From assembly GCA_029948255.1 (NCBI GenBank), contig JALIZF010001041.1:62001-126000 (forward strand): a stretch of DNA of 64,000 nt, read 5' to 3'. Below are positions 32,470 to 46,500 of this stretch, in pieces. The stretch is from Telmatactis stephensoni. Lineage: Eukaryota; Cnidaria; Anthozoa; Actiniaria; Isophelliidae. How positions within the stretch are numbered: position 1 is the first letter of the stretch; each line of letters begins with the position of its first letter. A model generated the notes under the pieces. It was not told where the DNA came from, ran no database searches, and saw nothing but the letters and a program-made list of their open reading frames with translations. Made by a program: the position numbers and the translations under genes.

Positions 32470-33959
32470 GAGTAAAAATGTCGAGCAAGAACAAAGTTAG
32501 TGTTATACGCCACGAGATGAAGCTGCGTGTCCCCCCCCAACATACACACATTTTGTCTTCTGAGCATTAACAAAGTACAGACGCACGGAAGAACGGATTT
32601 TACTTGCTTCAATATGATATTTATCATAATATTTATTATATACAATGTGGTGTGGTCATAGATGTTTTTGAGAACGACTGTGTGATCATGAGAATGAGCG
32701 CGCGTGGGATTGAGGCTTTTCATCGAACCTTTATTGAATTTAGCAACTAGTTCGTAAACGTTTTTTAATTATCTGCTTATATGCACACGTACAAATGGTT
32801 TACCAATCTGGATAAATGTAAAAACCATCTTTCTTTTTTCTACAGTTATTCCTCTCGTCCACTACTACAAAAAATCCATCTGCTTGAAGCGCCATACTCA
32901 AACTTATTTGGATTAGTTTAACCTACGGTATCCTAAGTTCTGATATACAATTTCTTTATTCTTCTATATACAAATATTGAAGGTCCATATAAAAATATAT
33001 GATTAACTTAGATATCAACTGGTAAAGTAAAAATCTCTTTATATTACTCTTAGACTACTCTTAGGGACAGTTTATGTGTGTGCTGTATCTGGTATCAGAA
33101 CACTAAAACAAAATGGTTGTCCTGGCTACCAAATGCAGGCAGCCTTCATATCAGTAAACAGCCCGGCCTCAGAGGGTTATTTTAAAGGCTAATACATATT
33201 AGCCTGAGTCACATCGGGGAAAAACTCATACTAGTATATCGTAATGCTATTGTTTTCTGTTGCCTCTATTAACATCTATTTTCAAAATTACGCGACCAGT
33301 GCAGACAGCAATTGAAAGGCTTTTCTGATTTTTGACGGTCGTCAAACAAATTTCCGACGAATCAGTTTTTCATCAAACCAACCAAAATTGATATCAAAGT
33401 CTGAACTGTTTAGATGATGTGCGAAGAAATTCAAGTTGGCTTTTTTCCGGAGTTTAGAAAGTTAAAATTTTGAAAATCGTAGCGTTGCATATTTGATAGA
33501 CGCACGTTAAAACACTAGACGAGTCATCACGACTTGTCGCGTAATTTTGAAAATGGGTGTATCTATTACACATTAGTTCGTTTCACATTAGTTCCGATAA
33601 ATTAATCATACAGTTGAAACTCACATTAAACAAAGCTTAGAAGCAGTAGTATAAATCTTCTCAGTACTCTTGGAGTATTATATGTAAATCATGCTGAATT
33701 ATTTACCATGCAACCATGTGTATTTCTATTTATAAACTGACATATCCCTTCATAAAAAACCTTGTTTTTTTCCATGAGTCCCTTGTTAGTTCGATAAATC
33801 GAGGTTCTACCGTAGATTCGGTTCGTATAACCAAACGAATCCCACAATTTACTTGCACAAAACCTAACTTTCCAAAAACGTCACTTTAAAAACCAAGCCA
33901 GAGTCAAACAGACAGTGAATTGAAAATCTAACCCAAAACACATTTGCCGGATCAGGTCT
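32470..33959. other. Unassigned intergenic DNA
   Basis: AT-rich. An inverted pair, TTTTCAAAATTACGCGAC (33280-33297) and its complement (33536-33554), bounds a 275-base element. A second hairpin-like stretch surrounds CATATTATAC words near 32635. No gene seen. Confidence 0.4.
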
Positions 33960-34130
33960 TATAACAATCCCATAACCAGGAACCCCTTGGATCAAGTCTT
34001 CCCCAACCCCCTTTTCATTAAGTCTACCCACAACCCCTTGGATCAAGTTTCAACCCAAGTCTATCCAAAAACCCCTTTGACAATGTCTACTCACAAGCCC
34101 CTTCGATAAAGTCTATCCACAACCCCTTCA
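33960..34130. repeat. Minisatellite of about 30-bp units
   Basis: Five degenerate units of the type AAGTCTATCCACAACCCCTTGGATC lie just downstream of the chloride channel gene. Confidence 0.75.
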
Positions 34131-34248
34131 AGGTCCCATCTTCTGAAAACCTTTACGCTTAACAATATTTTAAACAGAGATATTCAGTATAGCATAAAGA
34201 CGGTGGTCTTAGCTACCAACTCTTTAAGTAGCTAGTTGCATGTATCAA

Positions 34249-34430
34249 AGGCACGTTCTATAGCGGTTTTGGTGAGTCCTTGCCCATTAGATGGTTTAGG
34301 GGCACAATTAGGCACTTTCTAGTTTTGGTGAGTCCTGCCCGTCAGATGGTTTAGGGGCACAATTATAGACACGTTCTATAGTTTTGGTGAATCCTGCCCG
34401 TCTGATGGATTAGGTGCACCATTAACATGC
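34249..34430. repeat. Threefold repeat of the last channel codons
   Basis: Three units of about 59-61 bases (34249-34309, 34310-34368, 34370-34430) share GTTTTGGTGA(A/G)TCC and GATGG(T/A)TTAGG. The third unit encodes the C-terminal residues and stop of the channel; the other two lie in the 3' untranslated region. Confidence 0.8.
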
Positions 34431-34552
34431 GACTCTAGCATGACATCTGAAGTAGCTTCAGGTGAGAAATCGTTATAAGGTTGTGGTTGTGTAGATGATG
34501 CATTAACGTCTGTAGTATCGAGGACGTTTTCTCCTTCGATGGCTTGTGTGAA
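34376..34552 (-). CDS. ClC-2-like exon 25 (last)
   Basis: Encodes [10 protein letters not shown] and a Ser/Pro-rich tail of 58 residues ending SPKL, stop at 34376-34378. Its final 45 bases belong to a threefold repeat. Confidence 0.92.
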   Translation of the reverse strand, partial: FTQAIEGENVLDTTDVNASSTQPQPYNDFSPEATSDVMLESHVNGAPNPSDGQDSPKL

Positions 34553-37500
34553 CTGGAAGACAAAAAACCATCAAATATTTTCTTACAGATTGCTAGATAA
34601 CGATTTATTGCCTAGTTTACAGCAACCGAGATGTTAAAAATCCCAACCAATACATGATGTTCTTGCAGCAAGTTTTGAAGGGACATTTTTCTTTTGTTAT
34701 ATCAGTTGGATGCAACTGTCCTATACGTCACATCAAAATCGTGGCCAGCAACAGACACCGTAGATTAGTACCAAATCGCCTCGCCTATTCGCGCTGAACG
34801 CGCTGTCCAGTAGGGAAAAGAAGGATGAAGAAAAGCGAAGCGACGTAACTTCCCTCACCTCTTCACAAACCCCCCTTAACAGTGAGTCCTCCAAGTTCCA
34901 TTCCGACTGCAAATTGCGGGTCACGACTGGATATGAGTGTGAATAGAGTAAAGGAATGGCATCTGAGACCTGGGTCCGGATGCTCGAAGTGCGATTAAGG
35001 CTAATCCTGGGTTAAAATGAATGGTTTTCTTTAATCCTGGGTTTACGCTAATCATCTTTCGGACGACTACCCTGGGCTGAGCTGTAGGCTATTATCCGTG
35101 AAATGACGTGAAATGACGAGTACATCGCATTCGTTGAATGAGTGACGACCGTCATGTTCAAGACGGCATTTACTTGTTTTCGCGTTCTCTTCTTAACGTC
35201 TGTGACGTCAATGGACGTCATTTTGAATATATTGCGTCGCGTTTGCTAAATATACCTATTGTATGTCTTACCTCTTTCAGGGACACCACTCCTACCAATC
35301 GACCCAAAGTAGTTACGTACGCATGCGATAAATTCAGCAACGCAAACAGCTTGTGAACCTAAAGAAACGTTAAATAATAAATTCACTAAATCAACCATCG
35401 ACCGAGACAAGAATTGTTCTAGAATCTCAAACGTACTCTCAATTAAGACTCACTTCTTCATACAATGATAGTTTGAAGAAGAACAGAAACGGTGCTCCGC
35501 ATTTACGTAGTCTCCCTCGCAGCTGTGTTTGCGTGACGAGGCTAAACACGGCTGCAAGGAGACTAGCATTTACGCAGGCCTGTTTAGTCTCGTCCGACGC
35601 AATGCTCTCTTACTCGAGAGCATCGTGTGATGGGAGTAAACACGATTATAGAGAACGCCTTCATACAATACGAGTCGTTGACCCGATCTGCGGACTACTT
35701 TATTTAGTACTGAGACTTGTATAATTAATAGCGGTTCATGTCAAAAACTGTCCGCCGATACGAATGTATAATATCTTTTCCGACGAAAAGAATGAATAAA
35801 TTGGGTCGACATCTTCACAGTTTTCCCTGGACACGTAAAATCCGGCCGACAATAGACCCCTAACGTAATTTTTGTGATTGACATATAAAGGGTGACGCCT
35901 ACTGATAGCATGCAGTCAAGCCAGAAATTTAAGACAAAGAACATGGCCTATTAACGGGTCGTATTCAAACACTGTGCCCATATCGGCGTGCCTGAAAACT
36001 TCACCCAGTACATCATGCAAGCCGTACGGGCATACCTTGAGCAAAGACGTTCGTTCAACCAGTTGGAATGGTGCAGGGTCTATTTGACAGTTGTTGAAGT
36101 CTACTGGCATCTGTAGGATTTCACGTTCCCATTGTGCTTGCTGTGAGAAGAAATTGAACACAAAAAAGATAAACAAAGAAAACAACAAAAATGAAACAGG
36201 AACGAAAGCAAAACATTAAAACATAAATTCGATTTACACGCTACGATTTGTTGGCCCGATTTGAGTTCTTTGTCTTTAAGTACTTCAATTCATTTGAGGT
36301 TAAAATCCACCTGATACAAAGAAATCTATGAACGTGCCATCCGTGTTTTTCCGAACTGGAAGCTGATTAAAAATCGGGCCGACAAATCATTGCAACGTTC
36401 AAAATCAACAATGAAGGCCACCCAAGCATACGCAGACCAACAACATGCAGACCAACAAGTCCCCACCCACCCCAAAAAAGGATAAAAGGACTGGTCTGCG
36501 AGGTGTATGTCACGACCCAAAAGGAAAGACTTGTTAGTAGAAGCTTCACACAAACGCTTCCCTTACGACAATTACCTGGTCAGCGGTCATCTGTTCATCG
36601 TCTTTACTTTCAGAAATTTTCTGAATCGGAAAAAAGATAGTTACTAAAACCACAATCACAAGATTCGAGTTTGACCTTGCCATGGGTGACAGGGCATTGG
36701 TTGCATTACGTTTCGTTAATAACTGAGCGTCTCCCCTGATAATTATGAACGAAACATGAAAGGTAAAGCTCTGATACATGCATACTTTTTATAAGTGAAG
36801 TATTGATGTAGAAGCTTCTCTGTAGGAGTGGGGGGAATGGGAGGGGAGGGGGAGGAGAGCAAGAAGAAACTTTCCATTTTTTCTTTTAATTTTTTTTCTT
36901 TTTCTTTTTCATTTTTTTTTTCTTTTTTGACCGGTAAAAGGAATAGTTTACCTCAACATCATCAATACTCTGTCCACTACCAAACAGTTTATGTAATCGA
37001 TGAGGGACTGGAATCTTCTCCAAGAACGTCTTGTTGGTTTTAGGATTAGCGTCGTTCTTCTAAACATTATAAACTTTGAATTAGACTTAAATTCAATCCA
37101 TACTAGATAGATAATTCAAAACTTAGAAACTAAAACATCTTATCAACTTAGGCTTCGTCTTTAAGACGTAAAACAATTAAAATTGTGGACAGTCAATAAA
37201 AGTTCTAAACATACACTATAAGTTTCCTTTGGAAAAGTGGCTTTGATTATGAACAGCTTATGAGACAGTTTGATGTGTGGGTGAAGTGGATGATTTATCA
37301 ATTGGACTACAGAAAGCCGCGTGCCCATGGCGTTATAGATGCATGAGAGAAAATATAAAGAACGATTAACAAACGTAAGAGTGACACGAGACGTAGCCGA
37401 GTGCGTCTCTAGTTTGTTAAGAGTTCTTTATATTTTCTCAAGTGCGTCTATAACGCAATGGGCAAGCGGCTTTCTGTTGTCTAATTGATTTATAACAGAG

Positions 37501-40500
37501 CCTAGAACGTTAAAAACGGAGCCGTGTAGCCCATGGGGAAATAGTTCATAGATTTTTCAGCCAATCAGAGCGCGCGTTATATGTGTCGCAATCTTAAATA
37601 CGAACGATTTGAAAATGACGATGACGAAGATAGTGCACGCGCATTGCAGCCCATGGGCAAATAGTTCATAGCTTTCTGGCCAATCAGAGCGCGCAAGATT
37701 GTAGCTATGTTATAAAGTATTTTTATTTATCTAACTCATTAAAAATAAATTTAAAAAAAAGTGTCACGCAACTAATAGCACAGCCGTGACATTTACCTGC
37801 ACCGTGACTTGAGCTTCTACTTCAAGCACAGCAGGGCTGCTCTTTTCATCATTACTACAAAATAATAAATACTTCATCAATAGTAACAGGAATATATCTA
37901 AGACGAGAGACCCCCAGCAGGACAACGCAAAACCTGGTATCAGCTTGATCAATTCTAGGCGCATTTATCGAAAGACACGATAACTTTACGGTTCCGTTAA
38001 CATGCCGAGCGGTAACTTGCCCGATACGGGTGTTTCCCGAAGTGCATGTGATCTTCAATTTCTTTGATTTTACAGACACGTTTACGGGTACTCTTCCGCG
38101 CACTCCCGTAATTTTCCCGTGCATTAACGGGCGTGTTAAGATATCGGGACTTTTGAGAAACGGGCCTCCTGGGCTTTTCTTTACCACACCCTCTTTTTAA
38201 GACACAGGAAGCCCAAATAAAGACAATACTCTGAATCGGCAAGACCCTGGTTTATATCGCGAAGTTCAATCTGTTGTTCATGCAGCACGTGCTAGAATGC
38301 TTGATTTTTTGCGAACCCGATAGATGACGTACAGATTTTAGTCTACTAACACCACAGTGAGTGAGAGACATTTTCAATTCTCTCCCTAGCAATAGCTCGT
38401 ACGTATTACATCCTAGCTTGATTCATCAATTTTAGGAATTCCATTGGAGGCATCACTGGACTTAGACGAAAACAATATGACTGTGACAACTCTCAACACG
38501 GGTGGAGAACCCGCATATAACTTACACTAACGAAGACGATGAATCTGGCGAGCCAGGACGACCACACAATGCATCCTCACTTTCAGCACGACTACTGGCT
38601 TGTAAGGACTTGTTTAGATGTTGATTGAGTAGCGACATTAGTTGAGGTCTTTGTATGGACCCCAGCAGTATCATAGAGTCTGGAACAAAAAATAAGCAAT
38701 AAGGCACTGTATATCTAAATTAAAATTTAAATAAATTTGGGTAGCTCATCACCCTTCCTCGCAGCCAAGTGCTGAATTACGAAGGGCGCAGCTCAACGTG
38801 ATCGAGTCGAAGGTTTACAAGGGCGCTTTCATTACGAGACAATTGAACAATCACACATTTACATACAAATTTACATACACATACACGTAGCAGCCACCAT
38901 ACGACTCATGTCTGATCACGGAGCACAGCTTAGATCGAAACTAGTACGTTCGTTTTTACTGAGGGAAGAAAAACCGGAGAACCCGGAGAAAAAACCCTCG
39001 AAGCAAGGGAGAGAACGAACAAGAAACTCAAGCCACATGTGATGCCGCGTCCGGGGATTGAACGAGGGACCACAGCGGTGACAGACCGGCGCTCTCACCG
39101 CTCGGCCACCCTTGCTTCCCGCATCTACAGTGGAACCCTGCTAATACGGCCATCAGGTCTGTCGGGTGCGGTAAGGTTGAAATCGTGGTAAATGATTGTA
39201 AAAAACTCTTACCTGGTGCATCAACTAATGGGTAGGAGCGATGGTCAGACGCGTCTAACATCTCTTTTAGTTCAGCATAGGTAGACCGATATGTGATGTA
39301 ATACAGATTTTTTTTCATGATATCAGACACCATTATGGTGTAGACCCTGAAAAAATGATATCAGAGAAATTAAATTGCTAAAATGCATGCGCAATCGTTT
39401 GGCGTACATGTCCCTCTCGTTTTATCACAAGACGATTGCCTTGTTCTTCGATTAACCCGTGCGATGGTTCCTTAGTCTTAATCCAGGGTTAACACGAATG
39501 GTGGGCTGTCAGAAACCCTGACTTGAACTCCCAAATTTCTTTACAGGTAACAAAGAAATACTATCTAAAGTCTTTCTAGGCCCCTTTACCCTCCAAAAGG
39601 ATATTCAAGGGGTGGGAAATCCACCCTTTAGCCCCACCCTCCATTGGTACTCTGTACTATGGGAATTTAAAGGTCAATACAGTCAGCTCTCGTTATAGCG
39701 GACACCCTAGCCCTCAGGACCGTCATTTGATGTCCGTAATAGTGAGAGTCCATAATAGCAGGAGTTGTTTTCATACATTTCTTTGTATTTTCGGCCGGCT
39801 GGGGATCTAACTTATGTCCGTAATAACGAGATATCCGTAATAGCGTGGTGTCCGCATGGCGAGAGTTGACTGTACACATGTGGGGTTTTACTCCAGAGGC
39901 ATGCCCCAAGATCATTTTGCACAACCGATACCACTGCACACGATGTTTCTTAATCTGTCCCCCGACTATGTTCCCAAATATCTTTAATATTGTGGAACAT
40001 TTCACCCTTTCCTAGGAAGGGTTATAAACGTAAAATCTAGTTGGTACACATGAAAGAACTCTGCTCAAGGAACATGCCCCTAAGCATGCCGTGGGGGCAA
40101 AACCCACTTGTGTGTACCAGTCTTAAAGCTACGATGAATTCACGGAATATGAGTAATATGGGGATCGGAACAAGGATGTGAGAATAGTGATGATGAGGTC
40201 CATGAATCTCTCGCTTAGAAGGCCATGCACTAAGCCACACATATTCAGATGTGTTTGCTTCTTCGAGTGTGGATTTTAGCTCGGAAAAAATCCGAGACCT
40301 CAGCGTGGTTTGAACCCATGACCTTCACATTTCCGATCCGGTCACACTTGTTCCATATGGTGACTTGCACAGATTAGAAGAGGTTTACAGTATAAAATGA
40401 ACGATGAATAAATTAAAATATGTTAATAACTTACCCTGTTTTTGTTAGGTCTGGTAAATAGGGCAGAGCCTTGATCTGAATAATACTATCATAGAATGAA

Positions 40501-43500
40501 GGTTGCAACCATTGAGCAATAGCATTAGCTATCAAAACTGCAACCTGTTGAAATAAGGCACTATAATTATATTTATTTATATAATAATTGGCATATTACG
40601 CGCGCTCTGATTGGTCGAACAACCATGTGTGATTAGAGTACACACACATAGATGGCGTCATCGAATCTTACGCGCGCTCTGATTGGTTGGAATGTTTCGA
40701 TAAATATTATATAAAACAGATAGATTCCATTTTTCCGTGCGTCTGTACTCTAATCGATGCACAGAAGACGTCAAAATGTGGTCAGAACAACAGTCACGCC
40801 ACGAGACTTCGTCTCGTGGCGTCCTTTTTTGTTCTCACCACATTTTGACGTCATCTGTGCATCGATTAGAGTACAGACGCACGGAAAAATGGAATCTATT
40901 TGTTAAGTACAAATAAAGTTATAAGTTATCGAGATAAATGGCTGTACATATGTGGAAACGTAAAGGTAAATAATTTCACTTGACGAGTTCTCATCTAATT
41001 CATTTATTTAAATGCAATTGCACTGTTATACAGAAAAGATTATTTGCCGAATTCAAACTAACTGCATGAATGAGATATGATATGACTTACCATAACAGGT
41101 AAAATGTGTACAATTTGTCCTGTTAACTCAAACACAATAACAGATGTAGAGATAGTATGTGTTACTGCACCAGACATCGCAGCTGCACCTGAAAAAGGCA
41201 AGAGAAATATTAACCTCCTCAGTTATGGACTAAAACACCTGACAATGCAAAATACACAATAGAGTAGATTTAGTATGGGTGGGGAAATAGAATTTCACTG
41301 CACCATGATGGTACAATAACTTTAAATTACGATTATGTTTGGATGTTCAGAAAAATAAAATGTTACTTTTTCATTTTGTCTTATAAAGCCTTACAAAATA
41401 CTCTCATACCAAAATCACAAAAAAGTAAGTATGCAAAAAATTAAGTACAAGTAAGTAAGTACTGTAAATTTTTACTGTTGTCAAGCAAACGTTGTCAAGG
41501 TAAAGATTCAAGGTTCAAGGTTGTTTATTTACCACGAAAACAGTTACAAGTTAGACAAAAGAAGAAAAAAAGGTGGAAGGTTGCAGGATTACAACCCAGG
41601 GGGTTAATATAAAGAAGTTCCTGCAACCTAAAAATAGATATAGCAATAAAAATGTGAAATAGCGGTTAAAATGTGAAATAGCGGTTAAAGATTTGCTCAT
41701 GTAGATTGATAGCAAGGAAAATTGACAGGTAATAAATTTGACTTGCAATTAAGTATATTTCAAGTGAGAAAACCTTGTCAAGGAGAACTTGTTTGTCATG
41801 TACACAAGTATTTCTTGACAAAGATAAAGTGCCAAGGAAAACTTTTTCATCCATGTCCACAAGCAAGAAAACTTGTCAAAGCAACATGTCAACGAAAACT
41901 TGCTTGTATAGTTGCAGCTTTAGTCACATCAAATCTCCTATATTACACAAGTCATTTACCTACAACAGCATAGCCACCAGGGACAACAAGACTGACAATA
42001 TCACCATCACGAATCCCATCAGGAAACCATGTTGCCATGGCTTCACCAACTAAACGACCAAAGGCAGCACCTGTAAAAAGGCAAGCACTGTATCAGATTA
42101 TGTGTTGGCTAACTAGTGTCTCATCAGAACATTTAACAGTATTATAATTAACTCAACTTTAACCACAGTTACCATGTTGACAACCATTGTTAAAGGTGAT
42201 AGCTACCTAACAGTTAAATGTTCTTATACATGTAAGACCATGTTGGCATATTACCAACTACAAAATGCAAGGACTAAATGTTTGTTATGACTACTAACAG
42301 TGATGTGCATTTACATAAAAATGGAATAACTTTACCAATAACGAAAACTGGAAAGAACACTCCAGCAGGAAGAGGGAGGGCAACAGCAACAGCAGTCATC
42401 AAAAACTGGAAAAAAGTTGGACAATTATTGTGAGCTCCTTTTGCAAAGTTATCACTCTGAAATCTTATTTGAACTCAACTAACACACTCAAACTTGGCAA
42501 GCATGCATGCATAGTTACATTTCTGAGCCACTAGTATGAAAGCCAGCTCAAAACTTGCAACATCTGTAACTTTTACTGGAACATTTCATGCAGCACAGTT
42601 GCCCTGTGCATGTGTCCACTGTGCAATAATTGCACATAATGTTGCATTGGGTGTATATGCACAATGCGTATCCACCCCTGCGACAGTGACACAAAACATT
42701 GCAGCCTGGATGGACACATGGTACAACTGTGTTGCATGCAACTTTGCAGAAAATTATGCATTGTGTGCCTGGGTCTTTAACCATGACTCATTCGTTCTCA
42801 ATGGTGAATGGTGGTCAATGCCAATAATTAAAGAAACCATATTTCACTTTCAATATTTAGTCGTGGGTTTTGAGTATGATCAGTCATACATGTAAATTAC
42901 ACTGAAGGTGAACTATTAAGAAATACTGCACTCCTTACCTTCAGCACAATAAAGATAACTAAGGAGATATATATGTTGGTATTAGCCCCATCCCAATGCT
43001 TTAGCACTTCAATATCAGCAGCATCTTTGGATGTTCTTGCTACAGACCATGTAGTGTTAGAGAATAGTTCATCTAAGGCTTGCTTTTGGGTTAACTACAC
43101 AATGGGAAATGAAAACAATTAATAATTCCACAATTGTTTCTCATGGCATATTGTTTGACTTGTGGGATATTTCCCAGTATCCCACTTGAAACTGTTGAAT
43201 AACTAGTGTATAACTGCTGCACGCACAGGCAGCCCAAGCTCTTAACATTTAATATTAACTACTTATTAATGGTCATTTTTTGAAAACATGTAAAATTGTT
43301 TCTTTTTGAATAAAAGTTACTTACTTTCAGTTGATAACTTGTTGTGCCTTTTGATGTTTGACAAAGTTTGAAGCCATTTTCACAACAAGTTATCAAGGTC
43401 AGTAACTTTTATACATTACAAAAAGAAAACATTTTACATGTTTTCAAAAAATGGCCATTAATAAGTACTAAAAGTTAAGAGCTTGGGCTGCCTGTGCTGT

Positions 43501-46500
43501 ACATATTAATGCATATGTGCAAATCACAAATTAAGACAGTAAATACTTGTTGACTTACTGAGCCTGCCATGAATTGTCCCATGCCTTGTGGAAATGTTAT
43601 TGTGGCTATTACAAACGTCACAATGGCTGGATAGATAAACCGACTGAAAAAGATAACCAACAATCAAAAGGGATTAAATAAAAAAGAACATTATATCAAG
43701 TGAGAGCCATCAGATGGTGACGAAAGAAGACTTTGTGAGATAACCCTTTAGCTGGGTAGGCTTTCTTTCTGCAGTTTCAGACCCAATACTTCCATCCAGT
43801 CTTATCTTCCAATCATCCAATTTGCTTGTCATTAAAGATAACCTTTATTTCAGTAAGTGAGTATTATTGGGAGATTTTTTTCTTACTTACTTGCTTTTGA
43901 GAAATCTTGCAACTTTTGTTTTTCTGTGCATTCTTACTAAGTTGACAATTTTTCTGTGAGTGTAGACAAACAGAGCTCCTCCAAACCCACAGACAACCCT
44001 AAAGTTAGCACACAAAATTTATGAACTGCATTATAAAGCATAAATGTACCATTTTTTAGATACCTCCCTAATCAGTGGATTAATTCACTAATATATCATT
44101 AAAATATTAGCTATACAATATAATGTGCACTCTGATTGGTTGGTTAGCATGCACATGATTTCAAAACTCAATGTACAACACACAATCATATGATAATGTG
44201 CACTTGAGTGTTTTTACATTCAAAATTGTACAGATCAAAACAAATAGCCCCCAAAATGTACAAGCAGTACAAACATTATGTACAGTTCTGTACTTGTTGA
44301 CTGAGTTGGAGAACCAGACAGGAAAATATCTGGCTTGAGGTCATGCAGTATGAACCAAGCTCAGCAAGACCAAGAGCCAAATATTTTCCTACATGTATCT
44401 GGCCGCATCTAACTCAGTCAATAAGCAATTTATCATACAGCCCATTTTCTTGTTTAAAAAGTGATAAAAGAATCTGTAAAAAATAAATATATAACACACC
44501 CGACAGAAATGAGTAGGGCTGGATGAGTTTTTCTGGCCCCCTTGTGCAAATCTGCCTATCCCAAATCACGTCACCTTTTCCTCACAGAAGGTTTTATTAA
44601 GAGCACATGAGCAGGATCATACACATCATATAATAATATACATGTACTGATCATGTATATTATTATAATAACTACATGACTTGTATGACTGATGACTCTA
44701 ACACTTACCCTATTAATGCAAAAGCTACAAACTCTTCAACATCAAATGGAAAATCAACCCTGAAGTTGGTTTTGAATAGTGCTGTGATGGTTTCTGAACA
44801 AAAAGGCAGATATACATAAGTTAACCAGGATAATCATTAATTTATGCTATGTTCTCACTAACCAATTTTTAAATCATTTTATCGGGATCAAAATGCAATC
44901 GTGCTGAGCTTCGTTTGCTGTGGCAATGATTGTGACCAAGCAGTGGAATGAATATGGCTAAGGGCATTAAACACATAGCCCCGTTATTTGTGCATTTAAT
45001 ATATTTTCCAAGTACTGTACAATACAACTAACACACCTTCAGCATTGTCAAAGACTGAGAGTAGTCTGAAGACAAAGGCACCACAAACAGCAGCATAAAA
45101 GCCTCTCCAGTAGTTTCTCACAGCAAAGTAAGTAGCTGTTACTTCAATACTGAACAGAACACCTATCAATAATGAAACCATGAAGGTAATAAGAAAACAT
45201 GCTAAAAATTTATAGTGGGCTCTTACATTAAATTACCCGGTAATGATAAAATGATTTCAAACAAATATCATTAAAAGGGTTTCTTACATTAAAGCATTAC
45301 ATCATTTTAACTTAGTTTGGACCATATGACGGTCATTATTATGATTACTGCAGTGCTCACTAGGATTGCAGAAAAATGTGTTCAGCATTGCAGCAATTAC
45401 ATAGAAACCATTATAATAGCTAGAGATCGCAACAATCATAGCAACAGAATCACAGACTGAAATAAATTTTGTCAAGCATCTCATCAATTGTAGCAATTGT
45501 GGCAATCAAATGAAAAGGATTTGATTAATACAGTTTTCTGTGATTGTAGCAATCAGAGAGTTCACATCAAAACCAAGCTCTATGAGCTTGATATTTTTTT
45601 GTGTTGCAAAATATTTAAAACCACTTACCACCAATGGGTGAACCAAAACAGCTGGACACACCCACTGCACAAGCTGCTGCCAGCATCTCTGTGTTACGAG
45701 ACTCATTCTACAAATGAGAAGTACTTACAGTAGTCAAGAATAACAAACATACTAATTTTTTAGAATAAGCTACAGTTTGCATGTATGCTCCAATGCTCTC
45801 TACATTCATACTTTATTTAATGTACATGGTTATATTTATGCAAAATGTGTACTAACAATGCTTGCAGTATGAGTTACTCTTACTAGACGTACTTCTTTCA
45901 CAGATGTAGCAAATGTGCCATGATGCAAGAGAACATTGTGAATATTGAAATGTAATCTTCAAAATGATTAATGACATTACCATTAGAAGAGATGACTCAA
46001 AAATAGCCAGCATTATGAACAGTGAGCTGTTCACTATCATACAAACAATACTTACAGTAAAAATGCCTTTAAAAGACCCCACAAATTTCCCCATTGATCT
46101 TGCTACCATGCTGGCAATATGTACAAAAGGACCCTGACAAAAACACATGATATTTATAGTTACAAGTTAATTAATATATATAGGAAATAATTGGGAGATT
46201 AGTTTCATTCAGTCATCTGCTAGCTACACTTACACGTACACTGTACTTCTTAAATTTCTGTGTTTTACAGGAAAAATTTTCCAGTTATAGTACAATACAG
46301 AATAATTGACTAGTTAATTCTTAATTACCTCTTTTCCTATGGGTATACCACTACCCAAAGCTGTTAAAAGGCCAACCTACAATTACAAGTACATAAAACA
46401 AAGTATACTTGTAAATAAATTGTTCTGTTTTCAAAGTATGAAAATGTGAGGGGTTGTGAGAATTCTCAAAAGTTATGCAAACCTGAGACGAAGTCGAATT

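Noticed and set aside
42536..42895. 119-codon Cys/Ala-rich open frame on the plus strand
   Set aside because: It lies in a channel intron and is made of GCACAATG/TGTGCA-like repeats; wording similar to the repeat at about 28820-29030.
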